From assembly GCF_025165795.1 (NCBI RefSeq), contig NZ_JAJAGO010000010.1:248001-312000 (forward strand): 64,000 nt of DNA. Reading direction: 5' to 3'. The stretch comes from Streptomyces gossypii. GTDB taxonomy: Bacteria; Actinomycetota; Actinomycetes; Streptomycetales; Streptomycetaceae. Positions 1 to 9,940 of the stretch are shown piece by piece; the stretch's first letter is position 1; the number at the start of each line of letters is the position of its first letter. Made by a program: the position numbers and the translations under genes. The notes under the pieces are model-generated. The model did no database searches and had not been told where the DNA came from. It was given only the letters and a program-made list of their open reading frames with translations.

Positions 1-36
1 CAATAGGCACGAAGGGCAGGTGAGGGCCGCGGCGGT

Positions 37-77
37 GGCCCGGGCACCTCTGGACGATCTCCGGAGGTGCCCGGGCC
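37..77 (+). terminator. GC-rich hairpin in the gap before the permease gene
   Basis: A perfect 14-bp inverted repeat (GGCCCGGGCACCTC / GAGGTGCCCGGGCC) encloses a 13-nt loop, with no T-tract after it. A stop codon (TAG, 4-6) just inside the window probably ends the preceding gene, whose body lies outside. In oligopeptide operons a binding-protein gene often precedes the permease, and a hairpin there commonly limits read-through or protects the upstream mRNA. That role is inferred. Confidence 0.55.
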
Positions 78-95
78 CCCGCAGGGCCGAGAGCA

Positions 96-1094
96 GTGCT
101 CACATACCTGATCAGGCGGCTGTTCGCCGCCGCAGTGATGCTGGTCGTCATCGTTCTGGTGGTCTTCAGCATCTTCTTCCTGATTCCCAAGTGGACCGGT
201 GTGGACCCGGCCACGATGTATGTCGGGAAGGCGTCCGACGCAGCGGCACTGGAAGGCATTCGACAGAAACTCGGCCTGGACGACCCGATCCTTGTCCAGC
301 TCTTCGAGTTCTTCAAGGCAATCTTCGTCGGCCGTGACTACACAAGCGCCGGGTCGACGACCAGGTGCGACGCGCCCTGCTTCGGGTACTCCTTCAAGAC
401 CGAGCAGGCAATCTGGCCCGTGCTGACCGACCGCTTCCCGGTCACCTTCGGCCTGGCCATCGGCGCGGCCGTCATCTGGCTGATCATCGGGCTCACCGCC
501 GGAGTGCTCTCCGCCCTCCGCCGCGGCAGCATCTGGGACCGCGCGTCGATGACCGTCGCCCTCGCGGGCGTCTCGCTGCCGATCTACTTCACCGGTCTGA
601 TCTCCCTCGCGATCTTCTCCTACGGGCTCGGCTGGGTCAGTAACGAGTACACGCCGATCGAGGAGAGTTTCCCCGACTGGTTCAGCGGGATGATCCTGCC
701 CTGGGTGACGCTGGCGTTCCTCTTCGGCGCCATGTACGCCCGGCTCACCAGAGCCACGATGCTGGAAGTCATGGGTGAGGACTACATCCGTACGGCGCGG
801 GCCAAGGGCGTACGGGAGATGGTCGTCATCCGCAAGCACGCGATGCGCTCCACCATGACCCCGATCATCACCCTGCTGGGTGTGGATCTGGGCATGCTGA
901 TGGGCAACGCGATCCTGACGGAGACGACGTTCTCCCTTCCCGGCCTCGGTCAGGCGGTACTCAAGGCGATCGGCGAGCGCGACCTGCCGGTGATCCTCGG
1001 AGTCACCCTGATCACGGCCACCGCTGTGGTTGTCGCGAACCTCGTCGTGGACATTCTCTACAGCGTGATCGACCCCCGAGTGAGGCTCGCATGA
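96..1094 (+). CDS. Peptide ABC transporter permease (DppB/OppB type)
   Basis: This is an inner-membrane permease of the binding-protein-dependent transport family for di/oligopeptides, 332 aa, a normal length for DppB/OppB proteins. The N-terminal membrane segment (about residues 5-31) starts LTYLIRRLF, typical of the family. More membrane segments follow, with the EAA-type cytoplasmic loop around residues 225-250 (RTARAKG) that contacts the ATPase. The start is GTG at 96; no better start lies between it and the upstream hairpin. The stop overlaps the next start as ATGA, so translation is probably coupled to the ATPase genes. The second permease and the binding protein are presumably upstream of the window. 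The exact substrate cannot be told from sequence. Confidence 0.92.
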   Translation: MLTYLIRRLFAAAVMLVVIVLVVFSIFFLIPKWTGVDPATMYVGKASDAAALEGIRQKLGLDDPILVQLFEFFKAIFVGRDYTSAGSTTRCDAPCFGYSFKTEQAIWPVLTDRFPVTFGLAIGAAVIWLIIGLTAGVLSALRRGSIWDRASMTVALAGVSLPIYFTGLISLAIFSYGLGWVSNEYTPIEESFPDWFSGMILPWVTLAFLFGAMYARLTRATMLEVMGEDYIRTARAKGVREMVVIRKHAMRSTMTPIITLLGVDLGMLMGNAILTETTFSLPGLGQAVLKAIGERDLPVILGVTLITATAVVVANLVVDILYSVIDPRVRLA

Positions 1095-2191
1095 CAGACC
1101 TCAGCAAGACCGACGCGGCCGTCGCCGAGCCGGCGGCCGCGGGCTCGCCCGCACCGAGCGCGTTCCTCGAAGTCCGGGACCTGAAGATCCACTTCCCGAC
1201 CGACGACGGTGTCGTCAAGTCCGTCGACGGCCTCTCCTTCCAACTGGAGAAGGGCAAGACGCTCGGCATCGTGGGCGAGTCGGGCTCGGGCAAGTCGGTC
1301 ACCTCGCTCGGCATCATGGGCCTGCACACGGTGGGCCAGTACGGCCGCCAGAAGGCGAAGATCTCCGGTGAGATCTGGCTCGAGGGCAAGGAGCTGCTGA
1401 CTGCCGACGCCAACGAGGTGCGCAGGCTGCGCGGCCGCGAGATGGCGATGATCTTCCAGGACCCGCTGTCGGCCCTGCACCCGTACTTCACCATCGGCAA
1501 GCAGATCATCGAGGCTTACCGGATCCACCACGACGTCGACAAGAAGGTGGCTCGCAAGCGGGCCATCGAGATGCTCGACCGGGTCGGCATCCCGCAGCCG
1601 AACCAGCGGGTGGACAGCTATCCGCACGAGTTCTCGGGGGGTATGCGGCAGCGCGCGATGATCGCCATGTCGCTGGTCAACAACCCCGAGCTGCTGATCG
1701 CGGACGAGCCGACGACCGCCCTGGACGTCACCGTCCAGGCGCAGATCCTGGACTTGATCCGGGATCTGCAGAAGGAGTTCGGCTCCGCGGTCATCGTCAT
1801 CACCCACGACCTGGGCGTCGTCGCCGAGCTGGCCGACGACATCCTGGTGATGTACGGCGGCCGGTGCGTAGAGCGGGGCACGGCCGACAAGGTCTTCTAC
1901 GAGCCGAAGCACCCCTACACCTGGGGCCTGCTCGGCTCGATGCCCCGCATAGACCGGGAGCGGACGGAGCGTCTCAACCCGGTCAAGGGTTCCCCGCCCA
2001 GTCTGATCAACATCCCGGACGGCTGTGCCTTCAATCCGCGCTGCCCGTACGCGGACATCCCCAAGGGCGACATCACCCGCACCGAGCGTCCCGAACTGCG
2101 AGAGGTGCAGAGCGGGCACTACTCCGCCTGCCATCTGCCGCGCGAGGACCGGGAACGCCTCTGGAACGAAGAGATTGCGCCGAAGCTGTGA
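1091..2191 (+). CDS. Peptide ABC transporter ATP-binding protein (DppD/OppD type)
   Basis: ATPase subunit of the peptide importer, 366 aa. Visible motifs are Walker A GESGSGKS (about residue 57), the ABC signature FSGGMRQR (about 178) and Walker B LLIADEP (about 197). A C-terminal extension contains GCAFNPRCPYA, the cysteine-containing region characteristic of oligopeptide/dipeptide ATPases. The N-terminal 25 residues are Ala/Pro-rich and probably unstructured. It overlaps the permease by 4 nt and is followed directly by the second ATPase, so the three genes form one transcription unit. Confidence 0.94.
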   Translation: MTDLSKTDAAVAEPAAAGSPAPSAFLEVRDLKIHFPTDDGVVKSVDGLSFQLEKGKTLGIVGESGSGKSVTSLGIMGLHTVGQYGRQKAKISGEIWLEGKELLTADANEVRRLRGREMAMIFQDPLSALHPYFTIGKQIIEAYRIHHDVDKKVARKRAIEMLDRVGIPQPNQRVDSYPHEFSGGMRQRAMIAMSLVNNPELLIADEPTTALDVTVQAQILDLIRDLQKEFGSAVIVITHDLGVVAELADDILVMYGGRCVERGTADKVFYEPKHPYTWGLLGSMPRIDRERTERLNPVKGSPPSLINIPDGCAFNPRCPYADIPKGDITRTERPELREVQSGHYSACHLPREDRERLWNEEIAPKL

Positions 2192-2205
2192 GCGAGGACG
2201 AGCAG

Positions 2206-3471
<1,266 letters not shown>

Positions 3472-3487
3472 GCCCCCGGCCGCTCGG

Positions 3488-3529
3488 ACTCCCCGTACGG
3501 CGCCCTCCGGGGCGCGCGGTGCGGGGAGT
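3488..3529. terminator. Hairpin between converging operons
   Basis: An inverted repeat with arms ACTCCCCG and CGGGGAGT has a further GC-rich inner helix. It lies between the converging peptide-transporter operon and the aldehyde dehydrogenase gene, so it could serve both strands. There is no strong T-tract, which is usual in this GC range. Confidence 0.6.
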
Positions 3530-3573
3530 TCTCGCGTCTGTACGGTCCGGGCGCGGGCCAGTCCGGGCTCAGC

Positions 3574-5031
3574 TCAGAAGGGGAAGCTGCTCCGCCCGTG
3601 CTGGACGGAGATCCACCGCTGGGTGGTGAAGGCCTCCACCATCGCGTCGCCGTTCAGCCGCCCCATGCCGGAGTTCTGCTCCCCGCCGAAGGGGACGATG
3701 GGCTCGTCGTGGACGGTGCCGTCGTTGATGTGGAACATCCCCGTGTCCACCTGCCGGGCGATCGCCAGTCCGCGCTGGATGTCCGCGGTGTGCACCGCGC
3801 CGCCGAGTCCGTACGGTGTGTCGTTGGTGATCCGCACCGCGTCCTGCACCTCGTCGAAGGGCAGCAGGATCGCCACCGGGCCGAAGATGTCCTGCCGCAG
3901 CACAGCTGATTGCGTGGGCACGTCGGTGAGGATGGTCGGCTCCACCAGACAGCCGTCGGTACGCCCCCGCAGCAGCGCGGTGGCACCCTCGCGCAGCGCC
4001 TGGTCGGCGGCGGCCGTCACCGCCTCGGCCTGGGAGGAGTTGATCAGCGGGCCGATCTGGGTGGCGGGGTCCTTGGGGTCGCCGACCTTGAGCGCGCGGA
4101 CGCGGGCGACGAACTTGTCGGTGAACTCCTCGGCCACCCCCCGCTGCACCAGGATCCGGTTGGCGGCCATGCATGCCTGGCCCTGGTTGACGAACCGGCT
4201 GAAGACGGTGGCGTCCACCGCGTAGTCGATGTCGGCGTCGTCCAGCACGATCAGGGCGCTGTTGCCGCCCAGTTCCATGATCGGCCGCTTGAAGTTCGCG
4301 GTGGCGACGGTGGCGACATGGCGCCCCGTGCGGTCCGAGCCGGTGAAGGATATGACCTTCGGCACGGGGTGTTCGAGCAGGATGTCCCCGACCTCGGCGA
4401 TGTCGGTGATCACGACGTTCAGCACGCCGGGCGGCAGTCCCGCCTCCTCGAAGAGGTGGGCCAGCAGCGTGCCGCCGGTGATCGGGGTGGTCTGGTGCGG
4501 CTTGAGCACCACCCCGTTGCCCAGGGCGAGGGCCGCGGCCACCGACTTGATGGAGAGCAGGAACGGGAAGTTGAAGGGGCTGACGACGGCGACCACGCCC
4601 ACCGGTACGCAGTGGAGGTGGTTCTCCTTGCCGTCCGTCAGCGAGGGAAGTATTCGCGCGGTGGGGCGCATCGCCAGCGCGATCGACTCGCGCAGGAACT
4701 CCTTGGCGAGCTGCAGTTCGAGTTCGGCCTTGATGTGGGTGCTGCCCGCTTCGCGGATGATCGCGTCCCGCAGCTCCTGCTCCCGGTCGTCGATCATCCG
4801 GATGACGCGCTCGAAGACCACACGGCGGGCGTAACCGCCGCAGTCGGCCCATGCGGGCTGGGCACGCTCGGAGGCGCGGAACGCCTGGTCCACCTCCTCC
4901 ACCGTGGCCACCGTGACGGCGGCGAGCTTGTCGCCGCTGTACGGGTCGAAGTCGATGATGTCCCAGGACCCGGAGCCCGGCCGCCACTCACCGGCGATGT
5001 ACTGCAAGGTCAGCTCCGAGAAAAACGACAT
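3574..5031 (-). CDS. Aldehyde dehydrogenase (benzaldehyde/vanillin dehydrogenase-like)
   Basis: NAD(P)-dependent aldehyde dehydrogenase, 485 aa, a full-length family member. The catalytic glutamate is in MELGGNSALIV and the nucleophilic cysteine in QGQACMAANR. The cofactor-binding segment SPFNFPF and the C-terminal FGGEQNSGMGR are also present. The pattern best matches the aromatic-aldehyde branch, but substrate choice is inference. I chose MSFFSELT as the start because GGAGAGG sits 7 nt upstream; the open frame continues to 5190 without a better start. It lies 158 nt downstream of, and co-directional with, a MocR-type regulator. The gap contains an 11-bp palindrome, ACAGGTCCTGT, at 5074-5084, which might be a regulatory site. 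Confidence 0.9.
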   Translation of the reverse strand: MSFFSELTLQYIAGEWRPGSGSWDIIDFDPYSGDKLAAVTVATVEEVDQAFRASERAQPAWADCGGYARRVVFERVIRMIDDREQELRDAIIREAGSTHIKAELELQLAKEFLRESIALAMRPTARILPSLTDGKENHLHCVPVGVVAVVSPFNFPFLLSIKSVAAALALGNGVVLKPHQTTPITGGTLLAHLFEEAGLPPGVLNVVITDIAEVGDILLEHPVPKVISFTGSDRTGRHVATVATANFKRPIMELGGNSALIVLDDADIDYAVDATVFSRFVNQGQACMAANRILVQRGVAEEFTDKFVARVRALKVGDPKDPATQIGPLINSSQAEAVTAAADQALREGATALLRGRTDGCLVEPTILTDVPTQSAVLRQDIFGPVAILLPFDEVQDAVRITNDTPYGLGGAVHTADIQRGLAIARQVDTGMFHINDGTVHDEPIVPFGGEQNSGMGRLNGDAMVEAFTTQRWISVQHGRSSFPF

Positions 5032-5189
5032 GGCTTGCCTCTCCGTCGAGCGCACAGCTGTAGAGCACACTGCACAGGTCCTGTCGTGATGTCCCATGTT
5101 ACGTATGGGGAAGGGGTGTTGGCCCCGTTTCGGGACGAAGACCAGGGGCCTGTGCGGCACCTGCCGCCGGCGTGCCGGCAGTGGCGGCA

Positions 5190-6665
5190 TCAGGCGCAGC
5201 CGTCTCCTCCCGGCTGGGGCGGGGCAACAGCTCCTCCGGGCTCAGGCAGGATCCGGCACAGTGCGTCCAGGGCCGCGCCGTAGGCGTGGTCCGGCGGGGC
5301 CGCGTAACCGACGACCAGGCCGTCGGCGCCGCACCCCGCCGCGTCCGGATGCCGGAAGTCGGCGAGGGCGTCCACGGCGAGGCCCCGCCGGGCGGCGGCC
5401 TCGGCAGTGGCGCGCTCGGTGCCCGGCGGCAGCCGCAGTACGGCGTGCAGGCCGGCGGCGACGCCCGTGGGGGCGATGTGCGGAGCGCGGGCGACGAGGG
5501 CGGCGACGAGCTGGTCGCGCCGCGACCGGTAGCGCTGGCGGGTACGGCGCACGTGGCGGTCGTAGTAGCCGGAGTCGATGAACTCGGCAAGCGTGAGCTG
5601 GTCCAGCACCCCGGCCCACCCCTCCCGTTCACCCTTGGCCGCCAGCACGGGGCCCACGAGGTGCTCGGGCAGCACCATCCAGCCCAGGCGCATAGCGGGG
5701 GAGAGGCTCTTGCTGACCGAGCCCAGATACAGCACGCGCTCCGGGTCCAGCCCCTGCACGGCGCCGACGGGCTTGCGGTCGTAGCGGAACTCCCCGTCGT
5801 AGTCGTCCTCCAGGAGCAGCCCGTCGTGCGCGCGGGCCCAGTCGACGACGGCCGTACGCCGGGGCGCGGACAGCGGCCCGCCCGTCGGGAACTGATGGGC
5901 CGGAGTGAGCAGCGCCGCCCGCGCGCCCGGCGCGCTCGCCAGCTCCCCGACACGGGCACCGTCCTGGTCGACGGTGAGCGGCACCGTGCGGACACCGGCG
6001 GCGGCCAGCAGCGAGCGGTGGAAGCCGAGCCCGTACGCCTCCACGCCCAGTGGGCCGCGCAGTACCCCGCCGCCGAACAGCAGCCGCATGGCGTGGGCGA
6101 CGCCGGAGCAGACGACGATCCGCTCCGGCGCCGTACGCACCCCTCGGACCCGCGTCAGATAGGCGGCCAGCGCCTGCCGCAGCTCGGTGCGGCCCTGCGG
6201 GTCGCCCGGCCCGAACGCCTCGTGGGGCGCGGCGTTGAGCGCCCGACGGGCGGCGGCGAGCCAGTCGGCGCGCGGGAAGGAGGCGGCGTCCGGCAGGCCC
6301 TGGCGCAGGTTGTGCGCGGGCGGGGCAGCCGGGCGGGCCGGGTGAGCCGCTGGCTTCTTCGGTACGCCACCCGTGCGGAGTGGCACGGCGCGGTCCGCCA
6401 CGCGGGTGCCGGAGCCCTGCCGGGCGGTCAGCCAGCCCTCGGCGACCAGCTCCGCGTACGCCCCGGCGACGGTGTTGCGGGCCAGGCCGAGATCGGCGGC
6501 GAGCGATCGGTACGGCGGCAGCCGGGTGCCGGCGGCCAGCCGGCCCTCCCGGACGGCGCCGCGCAGCGCGCGGATCAGGGCAGCACGGCGACCGCCCGTA
6601 CCGGACAGCTCCAGATGCAGATCACGGCCGATCCGCTCCGCTGTATTGACCCATGAATCCGTCAT
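5190..6665 (-). CDS. MocR/PdxR-type transcriptional regulator (GntR DNA-binding domain + aminotransferase-like domain)
   Basis: Chimeric regulator of 491 aa. The N-terminal winged helix-turn-helix of the GntR family spans about residues 25-95 (LPPYRSLAADLGLARNTVAGAYAEL). A fold-type I aminotransferase-like domain follows, with the PLP-lysine region LGSVSKSLSPAMRLGW. Members sense PLP or amino compounds and control vitamin B6, GABA or amino-acid genes. It is divergent from the cupin gene with only 47 nt between the start codons, so it most likely controls its own and the cupin promoter. An aldehyde dehydrogenase follows it on the same strand. The effector is unknown. Confidence 0.9.
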   Translation of the reverse strand: MTDSWVNTAERIGRDLHLELSGTGGRRAALIRALRGAVREGRLAAGTRLPPYRSLAADLGLARNTVAGAYAELVAEGWLTARQGSGTRVADRAVPLRTGGVPKKPAAHPARPAAPPAHNLRQGLPDAASFPRADWLAAARRALNAAPHEAFGPGDPQGRTELRQALAAYLTRVRGVRTAPERIVVCSGVAHAMRLLFGGGVLRGPLGVEAYGLGFHRSLLAAAGVRTVPLTVDQDGARVGELASAPGARAALLTPAHQFPTGGPLSAPRRTAVVDWARAHDGLLLEDDYDGEFRYDRKPVGAVQGLDPERVLYLGSVSKSLSPAMRLGWMVLPEHLVGPVLAAKGEREGWAGVLDQLTLAEFIDSGYYDRHVRRTRQRYRSRRDQLVAALVARAPHIAPTGVAAGLHAVLRLPPGTERATAEAAARRGLAVDALADFRHPDAAGCGADGLVVGYAAPPDHAYGAALDALCRILPEPGGAVAPPQPGGDGCA

Positions 6666-6712
6666 GAAAATGCACCCCTCGCAAGGTCTATCACGGCCGT
6701 AGCGTCGTACTC

Positions 6713-7285
6713 ATGACGATCGACAGCCACACCACCGATGCCTCCGTATCCGCCTCCTCTGCTGCCGTCGCCCAGCCCACCGCCCCGGTGCTGGTGCGCG
6801 CCGCCGATGCCGAGGTACTCGCCGACGGCCCCACCAGCCTCATCACCCTGCTCGCCGACTCCGGCGCCACCGGCGGCGCCCTGACCGCCAACCGGGCCAC
6901 GTTCCAGCAGGGATCCCCCGGAGCACCCGCCCACTTCCACACCCGGGCCGGCGAGATGTTCCTCGTGCTCGACGGCTCGTTGCGGATCCTCTCCGGAGAG
7001 CAGGTGCACACCCTGGGGGTGGGCGACTTCCTGTTCGTCCCGCCGATGGTGCCGCACGCCTTCGCGCCCGCGCCGGGTCGTACCGCCGAGGCGCTGGTGG
7101 TCTTCACGCCGGGCATGGCCCGGTTCGACTACTACCGGCTGCTGGAGCGCGTACACCACGGCGAGGCCACCTTCCAGGACGTCCGCGGCTCCTCGGAGCA
7201 CTACGACAACCACTATGTGGACAGCGCCGTCTGGCGCGACGCACTCGCCGAGAACGGCCCGGCAGCCCTGTCTACCCGACAGTAA
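6713..7285 (+). CDS. Cupin-domain protein
   Basis: Single-cupin protein of 190 aa. Metal-binding motif 1 is visible as HFHTRAGEMFLVLDG (about residues 79-93), and the second motif region as GDFLFVPPMVPHAF. The N-terminal ~25 residues are Ala/Ser/Thr-rich. Similar proteins are often labelled quercetin-dioxygenase-like, but the reaction cannot be deduced. The C-terminal part (DYYRLLERVHHGEATFQDV) is typical of the actinobacterial members. It is divergent from the MocR regulator and followed 24 nt later by a thioesterase-like gene, so these two may be co-transcribed and under MocR control. Confidence 0.8.
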   Translation: MTIDSHTTDASVSASSAAVAQPTAPVLVRAADAEVLADGPTSLITLLADSGATGGALTANRATFQQGSPGAPAHFHTRAGEMFLVLDGSLRILSGEQVHTLGVGDFLFVPPMVPHAFAPAPGRTAEALVVFTPGMARFDYYRLLERVHHGEATFQDVRGSSEHYDNHYVDSAVWRDALAENGPAALSTRQ

Positions 7286-7309
7286 TAAAGTCGGTGTAGC
7301 GTGCTGTCC

Positions 7310-8143
7310 ATGCATGCCGCCACTCTCAGCGAGTTCGACCGCGACACCGCCGTACGCCGACGCGAGCCGGGCGTCTACGACGCGGATCTCTCTGCCGGGT
7401 GGGCGATAGGGCACGCGCTCAACGGCGGCTATCTGCTCGGCGTCCTGGGCCGTGCCCTCGCCGACGCGCTGCCCCACCCCGACCCGTTCAGCATCAGTGC
7501 CCACTACCTGACCGCGACCGTTGCCGGACCGGCCGTCATCCGTACGGACACCGCCCGCACCGGCCGCAGCCTCTCCACCGGCTCCGCCTCGCTCTTCCAG
7601 ACGGACGCGGACGGCACCGAAGTCGAGCGGGTCCGCGTGCTGGCGACGTACGGCGCGCTGGACGCGCTGCCGGACGACGTCCGCACCAGCGCCAAGCCCC
7701 CGCAGATCCCGCCGTACGAACACTGCTTCGGCACCGAGCACGACCCGAGCGGAGCCGACACCCCGGCGATCGCCGCACGTCTCGACATGCGGCTCGACCC
7801 GGCCACGGTCGGCTGGGCGCTGGGCAAGCCCTCCGGGAGGGGCGAGGTGCGTGCCTGGTTCGGGCTGGCCGACGGGCGGGCGCCGGACCCGCTCGCCCTG
7901 CTGCTGGCTGTCGACTCGCTGCCGCCCACCGCCTTCGACCTGGGGCTGGGCGGTTGGGTGCCGACCGTCGAACTGACGGTCCACGTACGGGCGTTCCCGG
8001 CTCCCGGCCCGCTGCGGGTTGCCCTCAGCACCCGCAATCTGGCGGGCGGGTTCCTGGAGGAGGACGCCGAGGTCTGGGACTCGGCGGACCGACTTGTCGC
8101 CCAGTCCCGGCAGTTGGCCCGCCCGCTGCGCGACGGGTCCTGA
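7310..8143 (+). CDS. Thioesterase family protein (acyl-CoA thioesterase II-like)
   Basis: Protein of 277 aa with a double hot-dog layout. The N-terminal half contains GWAIGHALNGGYLLGVLGRAL and HYLTATVAGPAVI, and the C-terminal half a second hot-dog with the conserved LAVDSLPP and WVPTVELTVHVR segments. This is the arrangement of TesB-like acyl-CoA thioesterases acting on unspecified CoA esters. No clear Shine-Dalgarno precedes either ATG 7310 or the in-frame GTG 7301, so coupling to the cupin gene or leaderless initiation is possible. The function is a family-level assignment only. Confidence 0.8.
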   Translation: MHAATLSEFDRDTAVRRREPGVYDADLSAGWAIGHALNGGYLLGVLGRALADALPHPDPFSISAHYLTATVAGPAVIRTDTARTGRSLSTGSASLFQTDADGTEVERVRVLATYGALDALPDDVRTSAKPPQIPPYEHCFGTEHDPSGADTPAIAARLDMRLDPATVGWALGKPSGRGEVRAWFGLADGRAPDPLALLLAVDSLPPTAFDLGLGGWVPTVELTVHVRAFPAPGPLRVALSTRNLAGGFLEEDAEVWDSADRLVAQSRQLARPLRDGS

Positions 8144-8168
8144 AACCGGTCCTCTTCACCGGCGCTGT

Positions 8169-8927
8169 TCACCGGCGCTGCTCGGCGGGCCTCCGGGCAG
8201 GGGCCCACCCCGGGTCGCGGCCGAGGAGGGCGAGAGTGCGGTCCAGCAGCGGGGCATCGGCCGCTACGGGCAGCGACGGGGCGAAGGCCGTGCCCGGCGT
8301 CTGGCGCGACTCGCCGTCGGGCACCTGTGCCGCGACGCGCAGCGCCGCCTCCAGCACGTTCTCGGGGAAGTCGACTGTGCGGCCCAGCGCGGCGGCTGCG
8401 TCCCAGGAGTGCACGACGTAGTCGATGAAGTGGAAGCCCACTGCGGTGCCGGCGGGGAAAGAGCCGGTGGGGCGGATCTCAGGGAGCCAGAACTCCCTTT
8501 GGAGCAGCCCCGGTTCGCCGAACGCGTCGAGTGCGTCCTGCGCCGAGGCGCGGTAGACCTCGCCCGGTGAGGCGCCGAGCGCTGCGTCCTGCCAGACCTC
8601 GAGATCGGCCCTCTCACCCCGGGCAGCAGCCGCGAACCCACGGTGCTGGCCCGCCATATGGGAGACGAGGCCACGCAGCGTCCATTCGCGGCAGGGGGTG
8701 GGGCGGTCCCAGTCCGCGGCCCGCGCGGCCGAGACGATCCGCAGGGACTCCCGTACGGCGATCCGGTCGAGTTCGACGATGTCCATGGGGTGCCCTTCCG
8801 CGGCGGGGGGTTCACACGGCAGCAGCTGCCTGTCGATCAGCTCGTCCAGTTCGCGCTTGAAGTGTGCGTTCGGTCCGCCCCGGAGGACGCTTCCGGTTCC
8901 GGCGCCGCTCTCGTAAGGGTGAGGCAT
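8169..8927 (-). CDS. TIGR03086-type DinB/maleylpyruvate-isomerase-like metal-binding protein with N-terminal extension
   Basis: The core from MDIVELDRIAV (start 8786, 205 aa) matches the TIGR03086 family of the DinB/mycothiol-dependent isomerase superfamily. Metal-ligand-like histidines occur in LVSHMAGQHRGF and in DYVVHSWD. Members are putative metal-dependent, mycothiol-linked enzymes of unknown reaction. A second start 47 codons upstream (ATG 8927) has a much stronger Shine-Dalgarno (GAGGAGGAG, 6 nt before the ATG), so I annotate the longer form of 252 aa. The shorter start also has GGAAGG upstream. Family members I recall begin at the MD-V/L-ELDR position, so the extension is odd. It is divergent from the alpha/beta hydrolase. 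Confidence 0.75.
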   Translation of the reverse strand: MPHPYESGAGTGSVLRGGPNAHFKRELDELIDRQLLPCEPPAAEGHPMDIVELDRIAVRESLRIVSAARAADWDRPTPCREWTLRGLVSHMAGQHRGFAAAARGERADLEVWQDAALGASPGEVYRASAQDALDAFGEPGLLQREFWLPEIRPTGSFPAGTAVGFHFIDYVVHSWDAAAALGRTVDFPENVLEAALRVAAQVPDGESRQTPGTAFAPSLPVAADAPLLDRTLALLGRDPGWAPARRPAEQRR

Positions 8928-8956
8928 CTGCTCCTCCTCGGTGGCACTGTTCGGCC

Positions 8957-8987
8957 TTGAAAAGTGTGCGAACGATCGTGCTACTTT
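8957..8987 (+). promoter_or_regulatory. Candidate promoter with operator-like palindrome upstream of alpha/beta hydrolase
   Basis: A -35-like TTGAAA (8957-8962) and a -10-like TACTTT (8982-8987) are separated by 19 nt. The spacer holds the perfect 8-bp palindrome ACGATCGT (8972-8979), and AAAGT/ACTTT arms flank it. The hydrolase and a TetR-type regulator converge just downstream, so repression by that TetR protein is a reasonable inference. The 19-nt spacer is longer than usual. Confidence 0.4.
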
Positions 8988-9049
8988 ATCACTCATCACG
9001 ATCCCGGAACACGCCCGCGCATCCGCGCCCCACCCGGAGGAGCCCCAAG

Positions 9050-9940
9050 ATGGATCCCGCCAAAGCACTCGTTCGTACGGCCCTCAACGGCACGTCCCTG
9101 GTGACGCCGCGGCTCGCGGGCTACGGAGCCTCCCGCCTCTTCCCGCTGGCACTGGCCCGCAGCGCGGTACGGCCCGCCGAGGCCCGGTTGCTGGCCGAGG
9201 CGACGACAGGGCGGCTGCGGCTGGGCGGCCGGGAGGTGGTGACCCATCGATGGGGGAGCGGGGAACGGCCAGTGCTGCTCGTGCACGGCTGGCGATCGCG
9301 GGGCTCACGCATGACGGCCTTCGTGCCCGGTCTGCTGCAGGCGGGCTACAGCCCCCTCACCTTCGACGCCCCCGGGCACGGCGCCTCCACCGGCCGCGGC
9401 ACCACCGTCCTCGACTACCAGGAGATCATCGGTCGGCTGCACGGGCGGTACGGGGACTTCGAGGCCATCGTGGCGCACTCGCTCGGAGTCCTGGGCACCT
9501 TCAGGGCGCTGCACTCCGGCGTGCACGCCGCGCGGGTCGTCGCCCTCAGCGGCGTCGCCGAATTCGGCTTTCTCGCCGACGAGTTCTGCGCGATCCTGCG
9601 CCTGCGCCCACGGATCGGGACGGAGCTGCGCCGCCAGATCGAAACCCGGCTCTTCCCCGGTGAGCCGGACATATGGACCCGCTTCTCGGCTACCTACCAG
9701 CCCGAGGCGACGCACGCCCGCCTGCTGCTGATTCATGACGCCGACGACGACACGGTGCACTTCGAGCAGTCCCGCAGAATGCTACTGGCGTACGGCGACA
9801 CCCGCGCCCGCCTCATCACCACGCACGGCCTCGGGCACCGCCGCATCCTCGGTGATCCCGAAGTCCTCGGCGCGGCCCTGGAGTTCATCGGCCCCGCAGC
9901 CGTCCTCTCGGGCTCTGAGGCCGCAGCCAACCGACCCTAG
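9050..9940 (+). CDS. Alpha/beta hydrolase
   Basis: Serine hydrolase of 296 aa with the alpha/beta fold. The oxyanion-region motif is LLVHGWRSRG, the nucleophile elbow AHSLGVLG carries Ser, the acidic residue is likely in LLIHDADDDTV and the catalytic His in THGLGHRRIL. The ATG at 9050 is supported by GGAGGA 8 nt upstream; the open frame extends further but lacks a good start. Its stop shares the CTAG tetranucleotide 9937-9940 with the stop of the convergent TetR gene. The substrate is unknown. A hydrolase paired with a TetR regulator suggests inducible ester metabolism. Confidence 0.87.
   Translation: MDPAKALVRTALNGTSLVTPRLAGYGASRLFPLALARSAVRPAEARLLAEATTGRLRLGGREVVTHRWGSGERPVLLVHGWRSRGSRMTAFVPGLLQAGYSPLTFDAPGHGASTGRGTTVLDYQEIIGRLHGRYGDFEAIVAHSLGVLGTFRALHSGVHAARVVALSGVAEFGFLADEFCAILRLRPRIGTELRRQIETRLFPGEPDIWTRFSATYQPEATHARLLLIHDADDDTVHFEQSRRMLLAYGDTRARLITTHGLGHRRILGDPEVLGAALEFIGPAAVLSGSEAAANRP

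Noticed and set aside
1864..2205. Upstream extension of the DppF-type ATPase
   Set aside because: It overlaps the end of the preceding ATPase gene in a different frame and lacks ABC-transporter character.
8784..8786. Shorter start of the TIGR03086 protein as the only start
   Set aside because: Plausible from family N-termini, but the upstream start has a stronger ribosome site; kept as the alternative.
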